A stretch of DNA of 9,704 nucleotides from Desulfobacteraceae bacterium (lineage in GTDB: Bacteria > Desulfobacterota > DSM-4660 > Desulfatiglandales > JALVMZ01): positions 1 through 9,704 of the forward strand of contig JALVMZ010000569.1 of NCBI GenBank assembly GCA_027032655.1. Reading direction: 5' to 3'. A program made the position numbers and the translations under genes. Numbering within the stretch: the first letter of the stretch is position 1; each line of letters starts with the position of its first letter. The notes under the pieces are model-generated. The model did no database searches and was not told where the DNA came from. It saw only the letters and a list, made by a program, of their open reading frames with translations. This document shows positions 1-5,897 of the stretch, in pieces.

Positions 1-58
1 TATTTAGATATTGCATCAATATGAGAAAAGATAATATCAAAGATATGGAATCAGGGAT

Positions 59-1222
59 ATGAAGTTCTCCTTTGAGGTTATAAAAGAATCTGGAAGGGCA
101 AGGAGGGGAATCCTGAGAACCCCTCATGGTGTGATACATACACCAGCATTTGTAACAGTGGGGACTCTGGGGGCAGTAAAGGCGGTAAGTCCTGATGATT
201 TAAAGGGGATAGGGACCCAGGTCATAATAGCAAATACCTATCACCTGCACTTACAGCCAGGAGAGAAATTGATTGAGCAGATGGGAGGGATTCACAGATT
301 CATGGGGTGGAATGGGCCTGTGATTACGGATTCAGGAGGATTTCAGGTATTCAGTCTGGGTGTGGCAAGGGAGCATGGAGTGGGCAAGATTGCTGGTATA
401 TTCCCTGATGAGAACCCTGATAAGGGAGGGCATTTATCCAGCAGGAAAAAGAAAAAGCTTGTTCAGATTGATGAAGATGGGGTTGAGTTCATCTCATACA
501 GGGATGGCTCAACTCATAGATTTACACCTGAAAATGTGATTCAGATACAGAAAAGTATTGGCGCTGATATAGTGCTTGTGCTTGATGAGTGCACAAGTCC
601 TTTTCATGATTATGAATATACGAAGCAGGCAATGGAAAGGACACACAGGTGGGCAAAAAGGGCACATGAAGAGTTTAAGAGAATGGAAAATGATGAACAG
701 GTGCTCTGGGGAATTGTTCAGGGAGGAGCTTACAGAGACCTGAGAGAGTATAGCGCAGAGTTCCTCTCTGAAATGGAATTTTCAGGATATGCAATTGGTG
801 GCTCTCTTGGTAAATCAAAGGATGATATGCACAGGGTGCTGGAGTGGACCACACCTATCCTGCCCGGGGATAAACCAAGACACCTCCTTGGAATTGGAAG
901 GATTGAAGATCTAAGGACATGTATAAAATACGGAATTGACCTGTTTGACTGTGTTGTGCCAACAAGGATGGCGAGAACAGGTAGATTCCTGGTTGAGAAA
1001 GAAGGGAAAGACAGGATAAATATCTTTAATAGCAGATATAAGGACGATCCCGGACCAATTGATGAGGATTGCAACTGCTACACATGCAGAAGTTTTTCAA
1101 GGGCATACCTGAGGCATCTTTTTATAGCAGGTGAGATTTCAGGACCAAGGCTTGCTACAATACATAACCTTCATTTTGTGGAGAATCTTATGAAAAGGAT
1201 AAGAGAAGAATATTTTTCTTGA
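59..1222 (+). CDS. tgt: tRNA-guanine transglycosylase (queuosine biosynthesis), atypical subgroup
   Basis: Exchanges guanine-34 of GUN-anticodon tRNAs for a 7-deazaguanine base (preQ1 in most bacteria) in queuosine synthesis; cytosolic, zinc-dependent. The 387 residues cover the full family length. Visible motifs are DSGGFQVFSL (D91), LDECTS (D176), WGIVQGG (Q221) and FDCVVPTR with nucleophile D297. The zinc site is C338, C340, C343 and H369, with the same spacing as in the Zymomonas enzyme. Two things are unusual. A Lys-rich insertion of roughly 30 residues (about 101-135) follows the DSGGFQVFSL motif. The loop after GYAIGG reads SLGKSK instead of the usual LAVGE, so it is one residue shorter and lacks the Glu. 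The start fits the family N-terminus (MKFSFEVIKESGRARRG), but its Shine-Dalgarno (SD) match is weak. The stop codon overlaps the -35 box of the downstream promoter. Function is near certain; exact base substrate is open. Confidence 0.96.
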   Translation: MKFSFEVIKESGRARRGILRTPHGVIHTPAFVTVGTLGAVKAVSPDDLKGIGTQVIIANTYHLHLQPGEKLIEQMGGIHRFMGWNGPVITDSGGFQVFSLGVAREHGVGKIAGIFPDENPDKGGHLSSRKKKKLVQIDEDGVEFISYRDGSTHRFTPENVIQIQKSIGADIVLVLDECTSPFHDYEYTKQAMERTHRWAKRAHEEFKRMENDEQVLWGIVQGGAYRDLREYSAEFLSEMEFSGYAIGGSLGKSKDDMHRVLEWTTPILPGDKPRHLLGIGRIEDLRTCIKYGIDLFDCVVPTRMARTGRFLVEKEGKDRINIFNSRYKDDPGPIDEDCNCYTCRSFSRAYLRHLFIAGEISGPRLATIHNLHFVENLMKRIREEYFS

Positions 1223-1247
1223 CATCCTGATATCTCTTAAATATAAA
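1219..1247 (+). promoter_or_regulatory. Sigma70-type promoter for the cbiM operon
   Basis: TTGACA (1219-1224), a 17-base spacer, then TATAAA (1242-1247): a perfect -35 box and a 5/6 -10 box at optimal spacing. The -35 box overlaps the tgt stop codon. Transcription would start near 1253-1255 and give a leader of about 110 bases before cbiM, holding the hairpin at 1310-1350. This suggests the metal-transport genes are transcribed independently of tgt. Seen by eye only; no operator palindrome (for example a NikR-type site) was recognised. Confidence 0.6.
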
Positions 1248-1309
1248 GCAAGCACAAAACCAGGGCAAGAAGCCTGAACTCTCTATTTAATTTACTTATC
1301 AGGAAGTAC

Positions 1310-1350
1310 AGGCCACGAAGGCCAGATAAAAGGTCTTTGTGGCCTTTTTT
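1310..1350 (+). terminator. Hairpin plus T-tract in the cbiM leader (tgt terminator or attenuator)
   Basis: A 14-bp stem pairs 1310-1323 with 1332-1345 and has two G.U pairs. The loop is the 8-base AGATAAAA, and six T's follow (1345-1350). This is the classic shape of an intrinsic terminator. It would stop tgt read-through. However, it also lies downstream of the putative promoter at 1219-1247 and only a few bases before the cbiM SD sequence, so it could attenuate the operon. The left arm begins AGGCCACGAAGG, which is shared with the hairpin at 2581-2645. Confidence 0.7.
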
Positions 1351-1363
1351 GTTGAGGTGAGAT

Positions 1364-1975
1364 ATGCATATTTCAGAGGGTATATTGTCTGCTCCTGTTC
1401 TGCTTGGTGGTTCAGTTCTGAGTGCAGGAGGAACGGCTATAGGACTTAAAAAGATGGCATATGAGAAGACCCCACAGGTAGCCATATTTTCCGCTGCATT
1501 TTTTGTGGCGTCTCTGGTGCATGTGCCTGTGGGGCCATCAAGTGTTCATCTTATTTTAAATGGTTTAATGGGATGTTTTTTGGGATGGGTTGCATTCCCT
1601 GCCATTTTGATTGGCCTCTTTCTTCAGACAGTATTATTTCAGTTCGGGGGCATAACTGTCCTTGGTGTGAATACATTAAACATGGCACTTCCGGCGGTTT
1701 TGTGTTTTTACCTCTTTAGATCTGCAATCATGAGCCAGAATCAATTAATCTCCATGATATCAGCTTTCCTTTGCGGGGCATCTGGGGTATTTATGGGGGC
1801 AATAATGGTTGCCATATCACTTGTTTTTACTGGTGAATCATTTTTAGAGGTGGCAGGATTGATTGTCATGGCCCATATACCCATCATGATTGTTGAAGGG
1901 ATTATAACCGCATTTTGTGTCAAATTTTTAAAGAGGGTAAAACCCGAGATATTGGAGGATGTTTATGCACATTAA
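1364..1975 (+). CDS. cbiM: CbiM/NikM-type substrate-specific (S) component of an ECF nickel/cobalt transporter
   Basis: Integral membrane protein that captures Co2+ or Ni2+ and carries it across the inner membrane. The 203 residues fit the CbiM family length. The N-terminus MHISEG matches the family's MHIxDG-type start; in this family the N-terminal amine, His2 and a His after the first helices coordinate the metal. Here the second ligand is probably H62 in GPSSVHL. Other family signatures are GGITVLGVNTLNMALP (about 95-110, with N103 and N106) and AHIPIMIVEGIITAF (about 170-184). Six or so hydrophobic segments are visible. A good SD (GAGGTGA, 1354-1360) precedes the ATG. No CbiN, CbiQ or CbiO gene is adjacent; NikL-like and NikK-like genes follow instead. 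Ni2+ versus Co2+ cannot be decided from sequence. Confidence 0.93.
   Translation: MHISEGILSAPVLLGGSVLSAGGTAIGLKKMAYEKTPQVAIFSAAFFVASLVHVPVGPSSVHLILNGLMGCFLGWVAFPAILIGLFLQTVLFQFGGITVLGVNTLNMALPAVLCFYLFRSAIMSQNQLISMISAFLCGASGVFMGAIMVAISLVFTGESFLEVAGLIVMAHIPIMIVEGIITAFCVKFLKRVKPEILEDVYAH
1954..1958 (+). promoter_or_regulatory. Ribosome-binding site that sets the start of the NikL-like gene
   Basis: GGAGG lies inside the end of cbiM. It directly abuts the ATG at 1959, leaving no spacing, but sits six bases before the ATG at 1965. The 1965 start is therefore preferred. The arrangement implies translational coupling with cbiM. Confidence 0.65.
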
Positions 1976-2552
1976 AAATAGAATAATAACATCACTGATA
2001 TTATCACTTGTTCTTTTGTTTTCCACAGATATTGTATTTGCCCACAGGGTATATCTGTTTGCCTACAGAGATGGAAACACTGTATATACAGAGAGCTATT
2101 TTGGTAAGACAAAGGTTAAGGGGGGTGAGATAAAGGTATATGATCTTCCCTCAGGTAAGCTCTTACTAAAAGGTAAAACAGATGATAAGGGGTTGTTTTC
2201 TTTTAAGATGGAACCAGAAAGAGGAATTCGAATAGTGCTCATTGCATCCATGGGTCACAGGGCTGAGTTTGTATTAAAAGGATTAAAAGAAGTGGAAAGC
2301 AAGTCAAAGAAAACCAGTGTGGTCAAAGAGAAAGTCAAAAGCTCAACTTTAAAAGAGTCTCCGTGTGTTGAAATGGATGAAATAAAGCAGGTGATGGAAT
2401 CAGTGCTGGATTCAAGATTAAAGAGTATTCATGATAGGCTCACTCAGATACAGGAAGAGAAGGGGCCTGGATTTACTGAAATTATAGGTGGAATCGGATA
2501 TATTTTTGGGCTTATGGGGATAGTCCTTTATTTTAAGTCTAAGAAAAAATAG
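1965..2552 (+). CDS. NikL/CbiL-like periplasmic protein with C-terminal membrane anchor
   Basis: Likely auxiliary subunit of the nickel/cobalt transporter, in the place CbiN takes in other systems. With the 1965 start (195 residues) it has a signal peptide with a hydrophobic core at about 7-20 and predicted cleavage after VFA (A26), leaving His27 as the first mature residue. Residues about 27-108 form a beta-rich carboxypeptidase-regulatory-like domain (HRVYLFAY, then GKLLLKGKTDDKGLFSFK). A Lys-rich linker and a probable helical or coiled segment follow (about 132-165). One transmembrane helix (about 170-188) and a KSKKK tail end the protein. The gene overlaps cbiM by 11 bases. The ATG at 1959 would add two residues but has no room for an SD. 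The family call rests on architecture and neighbours; there are no catalytic motifs to confirm it. Confidence 0.8.
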   Translation: MHIKNRIITSLILSLVLLFSTDIVFAHRVYLFAYRDGNTVYTESYFGKTKVKGGEIKVYDLPSGKLLLKGKTDDKGLFSFKMEPERGIRIVLIASMGHRAEFVLKGLKEVESKSKKTSVVKEKVKSSTLKESPCVEMDEIKQVMESVLDSRLKSIHDRLTQIQEEKGPGFTEIIGGIGYIFGLMGIVLYFKSKKK

Positions 2553-2580
2553 AAAGATTATTTTATCTTGATCAAAAAAG

Positions 2581-2645
2581 AGGCCACGAAGGTCTCAAAG
2601 GGAATCAAAGGACTGATTCTCCAAAGAGATTTTTGTGGTCTTTTA
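2581..2645 (+). repeat. Long imperfect hairpin, second copy of the AGGCCACGAAGG element
   Basis: A 16-bp outer stem (2581-2596 with 2626-2641) contains four G.U pairs and no true mismatch. Inside is a second 8-bp stem (2600-2607 with 2614-2621, one G.U pair) with the loop AAGGAC. A short T-run (2641-2644) follows. The left arm shares AGGCCACGAAGG with the hairpin at 1310-1350. It lies between the NikL-like and NikK-like genes, 15 to 20 bases before the latter's SD. It may be a partial terminator, an mRNA processing or stability element, or a dispersed repeat. Confidence 0.7.
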
Positions 2646-2672
2646 TTTTAAAAACTAACAGGAGGTGATGAG

Positions 2673-3461
2673 ATGGGCAGGGACATAAATAGGTTGATAT
2701 ATTTGAGTTGTTTTGTAATTATCATGATTTTTGCATCAAATGTGGATGCACATTTTGGAATGGTTATACCATCTGATAGCATGATTATGAACCCCCAGAA
2801 GAGCATGATTACCATTACATGTTCATTTTCTCACCCTATGGAGATGAAGGGAATGGATCTGCAGAGGCCTGCCAGATTTGGGGTTATGACAGGGGAGGGT
2901 AAAGAGGTAAATCTCCTTGATACTCTGAAACCAACAAAAGTGATGGGGCACAAGGCATGGAAAATGCAGTATAAAGTAAGGAAGCCGGGTGTTTACCAGT
3001 TTTATATGGAGCCTGTTCCATACTGGGAGCCTGCTGAAGATCATTACATAATTCATTATACCAAGACAGTGGTAGGAGCATTTGGTGATGAGGAGGGCTG
3101 GGACAGACCCGTTGGCCTTAAAACAGAGATTGTCCCTTTGACCAGGCCCTTTGGTCTTTATGCGGGGAATCTATTTCAGGGAGTGGTTCTGTTGGATGGA
3201 AAGCCTGTTCCCTATGCTGAGGTGGAGGTTGAGTATTATAATCAGGACAGAAAGGCCGAGGCACCAACCGAATACATGATAACACAGGTGATAAAGGCTG
3301 ATAGAAATGGTGTATTTTCATATGCTGTTCCAAAGGCAGGATGGTGGGGATTTGCAGCACTAAATACCTCGGATAAAAAGATGGATTATAAAGGTAAGCC
3401 CAAGGATGTGGAACTGGGAGCAGTTTTGTGGGTCCAGTTCCTGAACTGGAAAGAAAAATAA
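2673..3461 (+). CDS. NikK-like periplasmic DUF4198 protein
   Basis: A 262-residue exported protein, probably the periplasmic metal-handling partner of the CbiM/NikL proteins. The signal peptide (Arg7, hydrophobic core about 8-21) has a likely cleavage site after VDA (A26), so the mature chain begins HFGMVIPS. The remainder fits DUF4198: beta-rich, with MVIPSDSMI near the mature N-terminus, KPGVYQFYMEP in the middle, a second beta domain with GKPVPYAEVEVEY, and a C-terminal stretch with VPKAGWWGFAAL. Possible metal ligands are His27 and FSHPMEMKGM (about 53-62). A very strong SD (AGGAGGTGAT, from 2660) sits seven bases before the ATG. DUF4198 genes commonly accompany nickel/cobalt ECF S components, which supports the role. 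Direct metal binding is inferred. Confidence 0.82.
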   Translation: MGRDINRLIYLSCFVIIMIFASNVDAHFGMVIPSDSMIMNPQKSMITITCSFSHPMEMKGMDLQRPARFGVMTGEGKEVNLLDTLKPTKVMGHKAWKMQYKVRKPGVYQFYMEPVPYWEPAEDHYIIHYTKTVVGAFGDEEGWDRPVGLKTEIVPLTRPFGLYAGNLFQGVVLLDGKPVPYAEVEVEYYNQDRKAEAPTEYMITQVIKADRNGVFSYAVPKAGWWGFAALNTSDKKMDYKGKPKDVELGAVLWVQFLNWKEK

Positions 3462-3484
3462 AACATGACAGAGGAGGATAATGA

Positions 3485-4720
3485 ATGAAAAGGTTATGGC
3501 TTGTTATAATTATTGCTGTGGTATTTTCATCTCCTGCATTTGGTGATGTTGACCTGGGAGGAAGTGTTTATACGGACTTTTACTATTATTCAAAACAGGC
3601 TGAAAATATATCAGGTGGTGTTCGTCATGGTGGCACCCCGACAGAGAATGACTGGAGTCAATTAGAGGTAGAAGTTCCGGATCTCTCTGAGATTCATGCA
3701 AACTGGAGCAATGAAGAAAATGTGGGGATGTTTATTTCTCTCTGTTTTGGAGGGAATAATGGTGCCACTGGAGTTGATATTCTTGAGGCTTATGGATGGT
3801 GGCAGATAACCCCATCCTTTAAAATAGTAGCAGGCCATATGGCCACTCCTTTATCTCCTCTTACACCTGATCAGATGATAGGGAAAAATAGTGATGATGT
3901 AGATCATGATGGTGGTCAGGGCTTTGGAAATCTTAATGGATGTGAGACTCCACAGGTTGGCTTGGTATTTCAATTAAAGGACCACTTTGAACTGGCCGTT
4001 AGTCTGGTTGATCCAGGGCATGGAGTGGATGATTTTCCCATAACCCTGCTTCAGGATCCGAATAATAGATATGCTGATCAGATACCTGCGGATCCTTCTG
4101 CACCAGGACTTACTTTTGCGAGTGAAGAAAGCAAAATTCCCCGGATAGACATTGGTGCTACCATAACAATGGATAATCTTATTTTTTATCCCAGCATGTC
4201 ATGGCAGAAGAAGACCTATGATCAGGCGCAGGCAGGCAGTGATGATGCTGTTATAAGTTATGTCCTATCTATGGGAATGGAGGCAGGGTATGGTCCTTTT
4301 GGATTTATGGCTGAGATTAATTGGGGTCAGAACTGGGGTAATACCAGTTATGGGGATCTTCATGTAAACAGTGATGCTACAGTATATCAGGATGGAAGTG
4401 GTAACTGGCGTGTAAGTGACACTGAGTGTCTTGGATGGTGGGTGGATCTAAGTTATACATATTCAAAAGCTACAATTCATATCATATATGGCTGGGAAAA
4501 CATTGAAGGGGATAACGGAGATGGAGCAGTTGATGATTTTCAATATAAACTCCAGATGTATGGCATCTCTGTTCCCATTGAGCTGGCAAAGGGTTTCACA
4601 CTGAGACCTGAGTTCATGATTTATGATTTGGGAGATGATAATAAACAGAATGGAGATCTTGTAAGATATGATTATGGAAAGGAGAGTATATTAGGAGTTC
4701 AATTTCAATTTGAATTCTGA
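3485..4720 (+). CDS. Outer-membrane beta-barrel (porin-like) protein of the metal-transport operon
   Basis: A 411-residue protein with a signal peptide (MKRLWLVIII core; likely cleavage after AFG, G20). The mature chain is made of alternating aromatic/polar strands such as GGSVYTDFYYYSK near the N-terminus, turn-like Gly/Asp/Asn-rich loops, and a last strand ending in FQFEF. A C-terminal Phe is the usual signal for outer-membrane barrel assembly. An acidic loop at about 138-145 (DDVDHDGG) could attract divalent cations. The gene follows the DUF4198 gene by 23 bases with a strong SD (GAGGAGG, 3471-3477; seven-base spacing), so it is probably co-transcribed. I do not recognise a named family. 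A role as outer-membrane entry channel for Ni2+/Co2+ is inferred from context alone. An ATG at 3481 is in another frame and is ignored. Confidence 0.78.
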   Translation: MKRLWLVIIIAVVFSSPAFGDVDLGGSVYTDFYYYSKQAENISGGVRHGGTPTENDWSQLEVEVPDLSEIHANWSNEENVGMFISLCFGGNNGATGVDILEAYGWWQITPSFKIVAGHMATPLSPLTPDQMIGKNSDDVDHDGGQGFGNLNGCETPQVGLVFQLKDHFELAVSLVDPGHGVDDFPITLLQDPNNRYADQIPADPSAPGLTFASEESKIPRIDIGATITMDNLIFYPSMSWQKKTYDQAQAGSDDAVISYVLSMGMEAGYGPFGFMAEINWGQNWGNTSYGDLHVNSDATVYQDGSGNWRVSDTECLGWWVDLSYTYSKATIHIIYGWENIEGDNGDGAVDDFQYKLQMYGISVPIELAKGFTLRPEFMIYDLGDDNKQNGDLVRYDYGKESILGVQFQFEF

Positions 4721-4751
4721 TTAAATTGAATAAATGGTGGTTTAAAAACAC

Positions 4752-4803
4752 AAAGGATACACAGTTTCACACTGAAGCCTGGCACTGTGTATCCTTTTTA
4801 TTT
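4752..4803. terminator. Bidirectional intrinsic terminator between convergent operons
   Basis: A perfect 14-bp stem pairs AAAGGATACACAGT (4752-4765) with its complement (4784-4797) across an 18-base loop. On the + strand the stem runs into TTTTTATTTTA; on the - strand it is followed by a broken T-rich run from the AAAAACA at 4744-4750. It lies 31 bases after the porin stop and right at the end of the response-regulator gene, so it probably ends both transcripts. Confidence 0.85.
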
Positions 4804-5225
4804 TAATCCTTCAGGGTCTTTTTGATTGCCTTGATGAGTTCATCAGGATTAATGGGTTTTTCTATATAATCATCTGGCCTGAAAAAGGCCATGCTCTGTT
4901 CATTACTCTCAGCATCTTTTTCAATGTGTTTGAATATAAAATTCTTAAAGTCAACTCCGGTTACCTCCGATGCCCCTGATACAACAATCACAGGTATTTT
5001 CCTCAATTCCTGATCTTTTTTTAGTTCCTGGAACATCATAATTCCACTCTTCTCGGGCATTATAAGGTCAAGCAGGATGAGGTCAGGTCTTTCCTTTTTT
5101 GCAAGTTCAAGACCTTTGATCCCATTCTCCGCACTTATGTATTCATAATTATTATCCTGAAGAACTGCACTTATAAAGCTGATTGCATCCTCTTCGTCGT
5201 CCACAATTAGTATTTTTTTGGGCAT
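4803..5225 (-). CDS. Single-domain response regulator (CheY-like receiver)
   Basis: A 140-residue receiver domain with no output domain. It would be phosphorylated by a sensor kinase and act by protein-protein contact. Key residues are the acidic pair D9/D10 (IVDDEED), phospho-acceptor D53 (LLDLIMP), switch residue S83 (VVSGAS) and K123 (YIEKP). The chain is longer than CheY (about 120-130): an insertion of around 20 residues lies between strands beta4 and beta5 (about 87-118, including VTGVDFKNFIF). AAGGAG (+ strand 5231-5236) precedes the ATG by five bases. The gene follows the CNB-domain gene by 156 bases and seems to have its own promoter. The partner kinase is not in the window. Confidence 0.92.
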   Translation of the reverse strand: MPKKILIVDDEEDAISFISAVLQDNNYEYISAENGIKGLELAKKERPDLILLDLIMPEKSGIMMFQELKKDQELRKIPVIVVSGASEVTGVDFKNFIFKHIEKDAESNEQSMAFFRPDDYIEKPINPDELIKAIKKTLKD

Positions 5226-5282
5226 ACAATCTCCTTTAATAAAATATCTAAAAAGATAAGGAATATTATGTTAATTTATTAT

Positions 5283-5311
5283 TAAATACATAAAAGATAT
5301 ATCATTGTCAA
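5283..5311 (-). promoter_or_regulatory. Possible promoter of the response-regulator gene
   Basis: Read on the - strand: TTGACA (5311-5306), a 17-base spacer, then TATTTA (5288-5283). The -35 box is perfect but the -10 box matches only about half of TATAAT, and the region is very AT-rich, so chance similarity is possible. It would give a leader of about 50 bases. Two related direct repeats lie just upstream (5331-5350). Confidence 0.4.
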
Positions 5312-5381
5312 GATAATAAAAGTTTTAATTCCCTAACAAAACCCTACAAATATGAAAAAAGAGAGCCTCCCATAATCCCAG

Positions 5382-5864
5382 CTATAATCCCAGCAGCTTC
5401 TGAATATCCGGGTGTTTGGACATGACCTTTAAGAATTGCTCTGTCCTCCTTTGGAGTCTGTTTTTCAGTATCTTAAATATATCATACAGGAGTATAGAGG
5501 CCTGGTAAGAGTCCTGATTTATTATTTCCAGAAATTTTTCACCTTTTATAGACAGAACCTCGGATGGTTCAACGCATACTGCATAAGATGTATAGTGGGC
5601 TCCAGGAATAAGAGCAGACCAGCCAAATGAATAGCCATTCTTAATTGAGCCCAGTGATATTATTATTAATTCTGAGACTTCAACTTCCAGCAGAATCTTT
5701 CCTCTTTTTAGCATATAGAAGTCTTCAGCCTTATCGCCTTCCTTAAAAATCACCTGATTTTCTTTGAATTCATGGTGCTGGATAAAAGGAATCAGTTGAT
5801 TTAAAAAATCATCATTCAGGTTTTGAAACATGAGGATATTTTTTAGATCTTGAACTGTTACCAT
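5382..5864 (-). CDS. Stand-alone cyclic-nucleotide-binding-domain protein, non-canonical ligand pocket
   Basis: A 160-residue protein made of one CNB (CRP-like beta-roll) domain (about 10-125) plus a C-terminal helical stretch (about 120-155). No helix-turn-helix is visible, so it is not a CRP/FNR transcription factor. The fold shows in IFKEGDKAEDFYMLKRGKI (about 39-57). The phosphate-binding cassette reads FGWSALIPG followed by HYTSYAV: the Glu and the Arg that hold the cyclic phosphate in CRP are replaced by Trp/Ser and Tyr/Thr. It probably senses another ligand or only makes protein contacts. I chose the ATG at 5864 because GGAGAG (5873-5878) lies eight bases upstream; a TTG at 5882 would extend it by six residues but has no SD. 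It begins 33 bases after the antiporter gene, so co-transcription is likely. Confidence 0.87.
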   Translation of the reverse strand: MVTVQDLKNILMFQNLNDDFLNQLIPFIQHHEFKENQVIFKEGDKAEDFYMLKRGKILLEVEVSELIIISLGSIKNGYSFGWSALIPGAHYTSYAVCVEPSEVLSIKGEKFLEIINQDSYQASILLYDIFKILKNRLQRRTEQFLKVMSKHPDIQKLLGL

Positions 5865-5872
5865 TGTCTGTG

Positions 5873-5878
5873 CTCTCC
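5873..5878 (-). promoter_or_regulatory. Ribosome-binding site deciding the CNB-protein start
   Basis: GGAGAG on the - strand, eight bases before the ATG at 5864. It supports that ATG over the in-frame TTG at 5882. Confidence 0.6.
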
Positions 5879-5897
5879 ACAACTTGGTTAATAAGTA

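Noticed and set aside
3..62. Possible tail of an upstream gene ending TGA at 60-62 and overlapping the tgt start (ATGA).
   Set aside because: Only about 19 codons are visible and another frame (stop at 22-24) could equally be the tail. The overlap with tgt is suggestive of coupling but cannot be supported as a gene.
1254..1363. Cobalamin riboswitch upstream of cbiM.
   Set aside because: The leader is too short and no convincing B12 box or conserved core is visible. The GCCAC in the hairpin stem is only a partial, coincidental match.
1237..1485. Minus-strand reading frame of 82 codons over the cbiM leader.
   Set aside because: It runs antisense through the putative promoter, hairpin and the conserved start of cbiM, and resembles no protein.
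1959..1964. ATG at 1959 as start of the NikL-like gene.
   Set aside because: The GGAGG directly abuts it with no spacing; the ATG at 1965 has a six-base spacing.
4698..4739. TTCAATTT...AAATTGAA inverted repeat at the end of the porin gene.
   Set aside because: It is AT-only in its arms, partly coding, and has no T-tract; the strong terminator lies just downstream.
5341..5381. Intrinsic terminator after the CNB-protein gene, given the T-run on the - strand near 5355-5360.
   Set aside because: No stable GC stem precedes the T-run; only a three-base-pair match was found.
5865..5882. TTG at 5882 as start of the CNB-domain protein.
   Set aside because: There is no SD upstream of it, whereas GGAGAG lies eight bases before the ATG at 5864.
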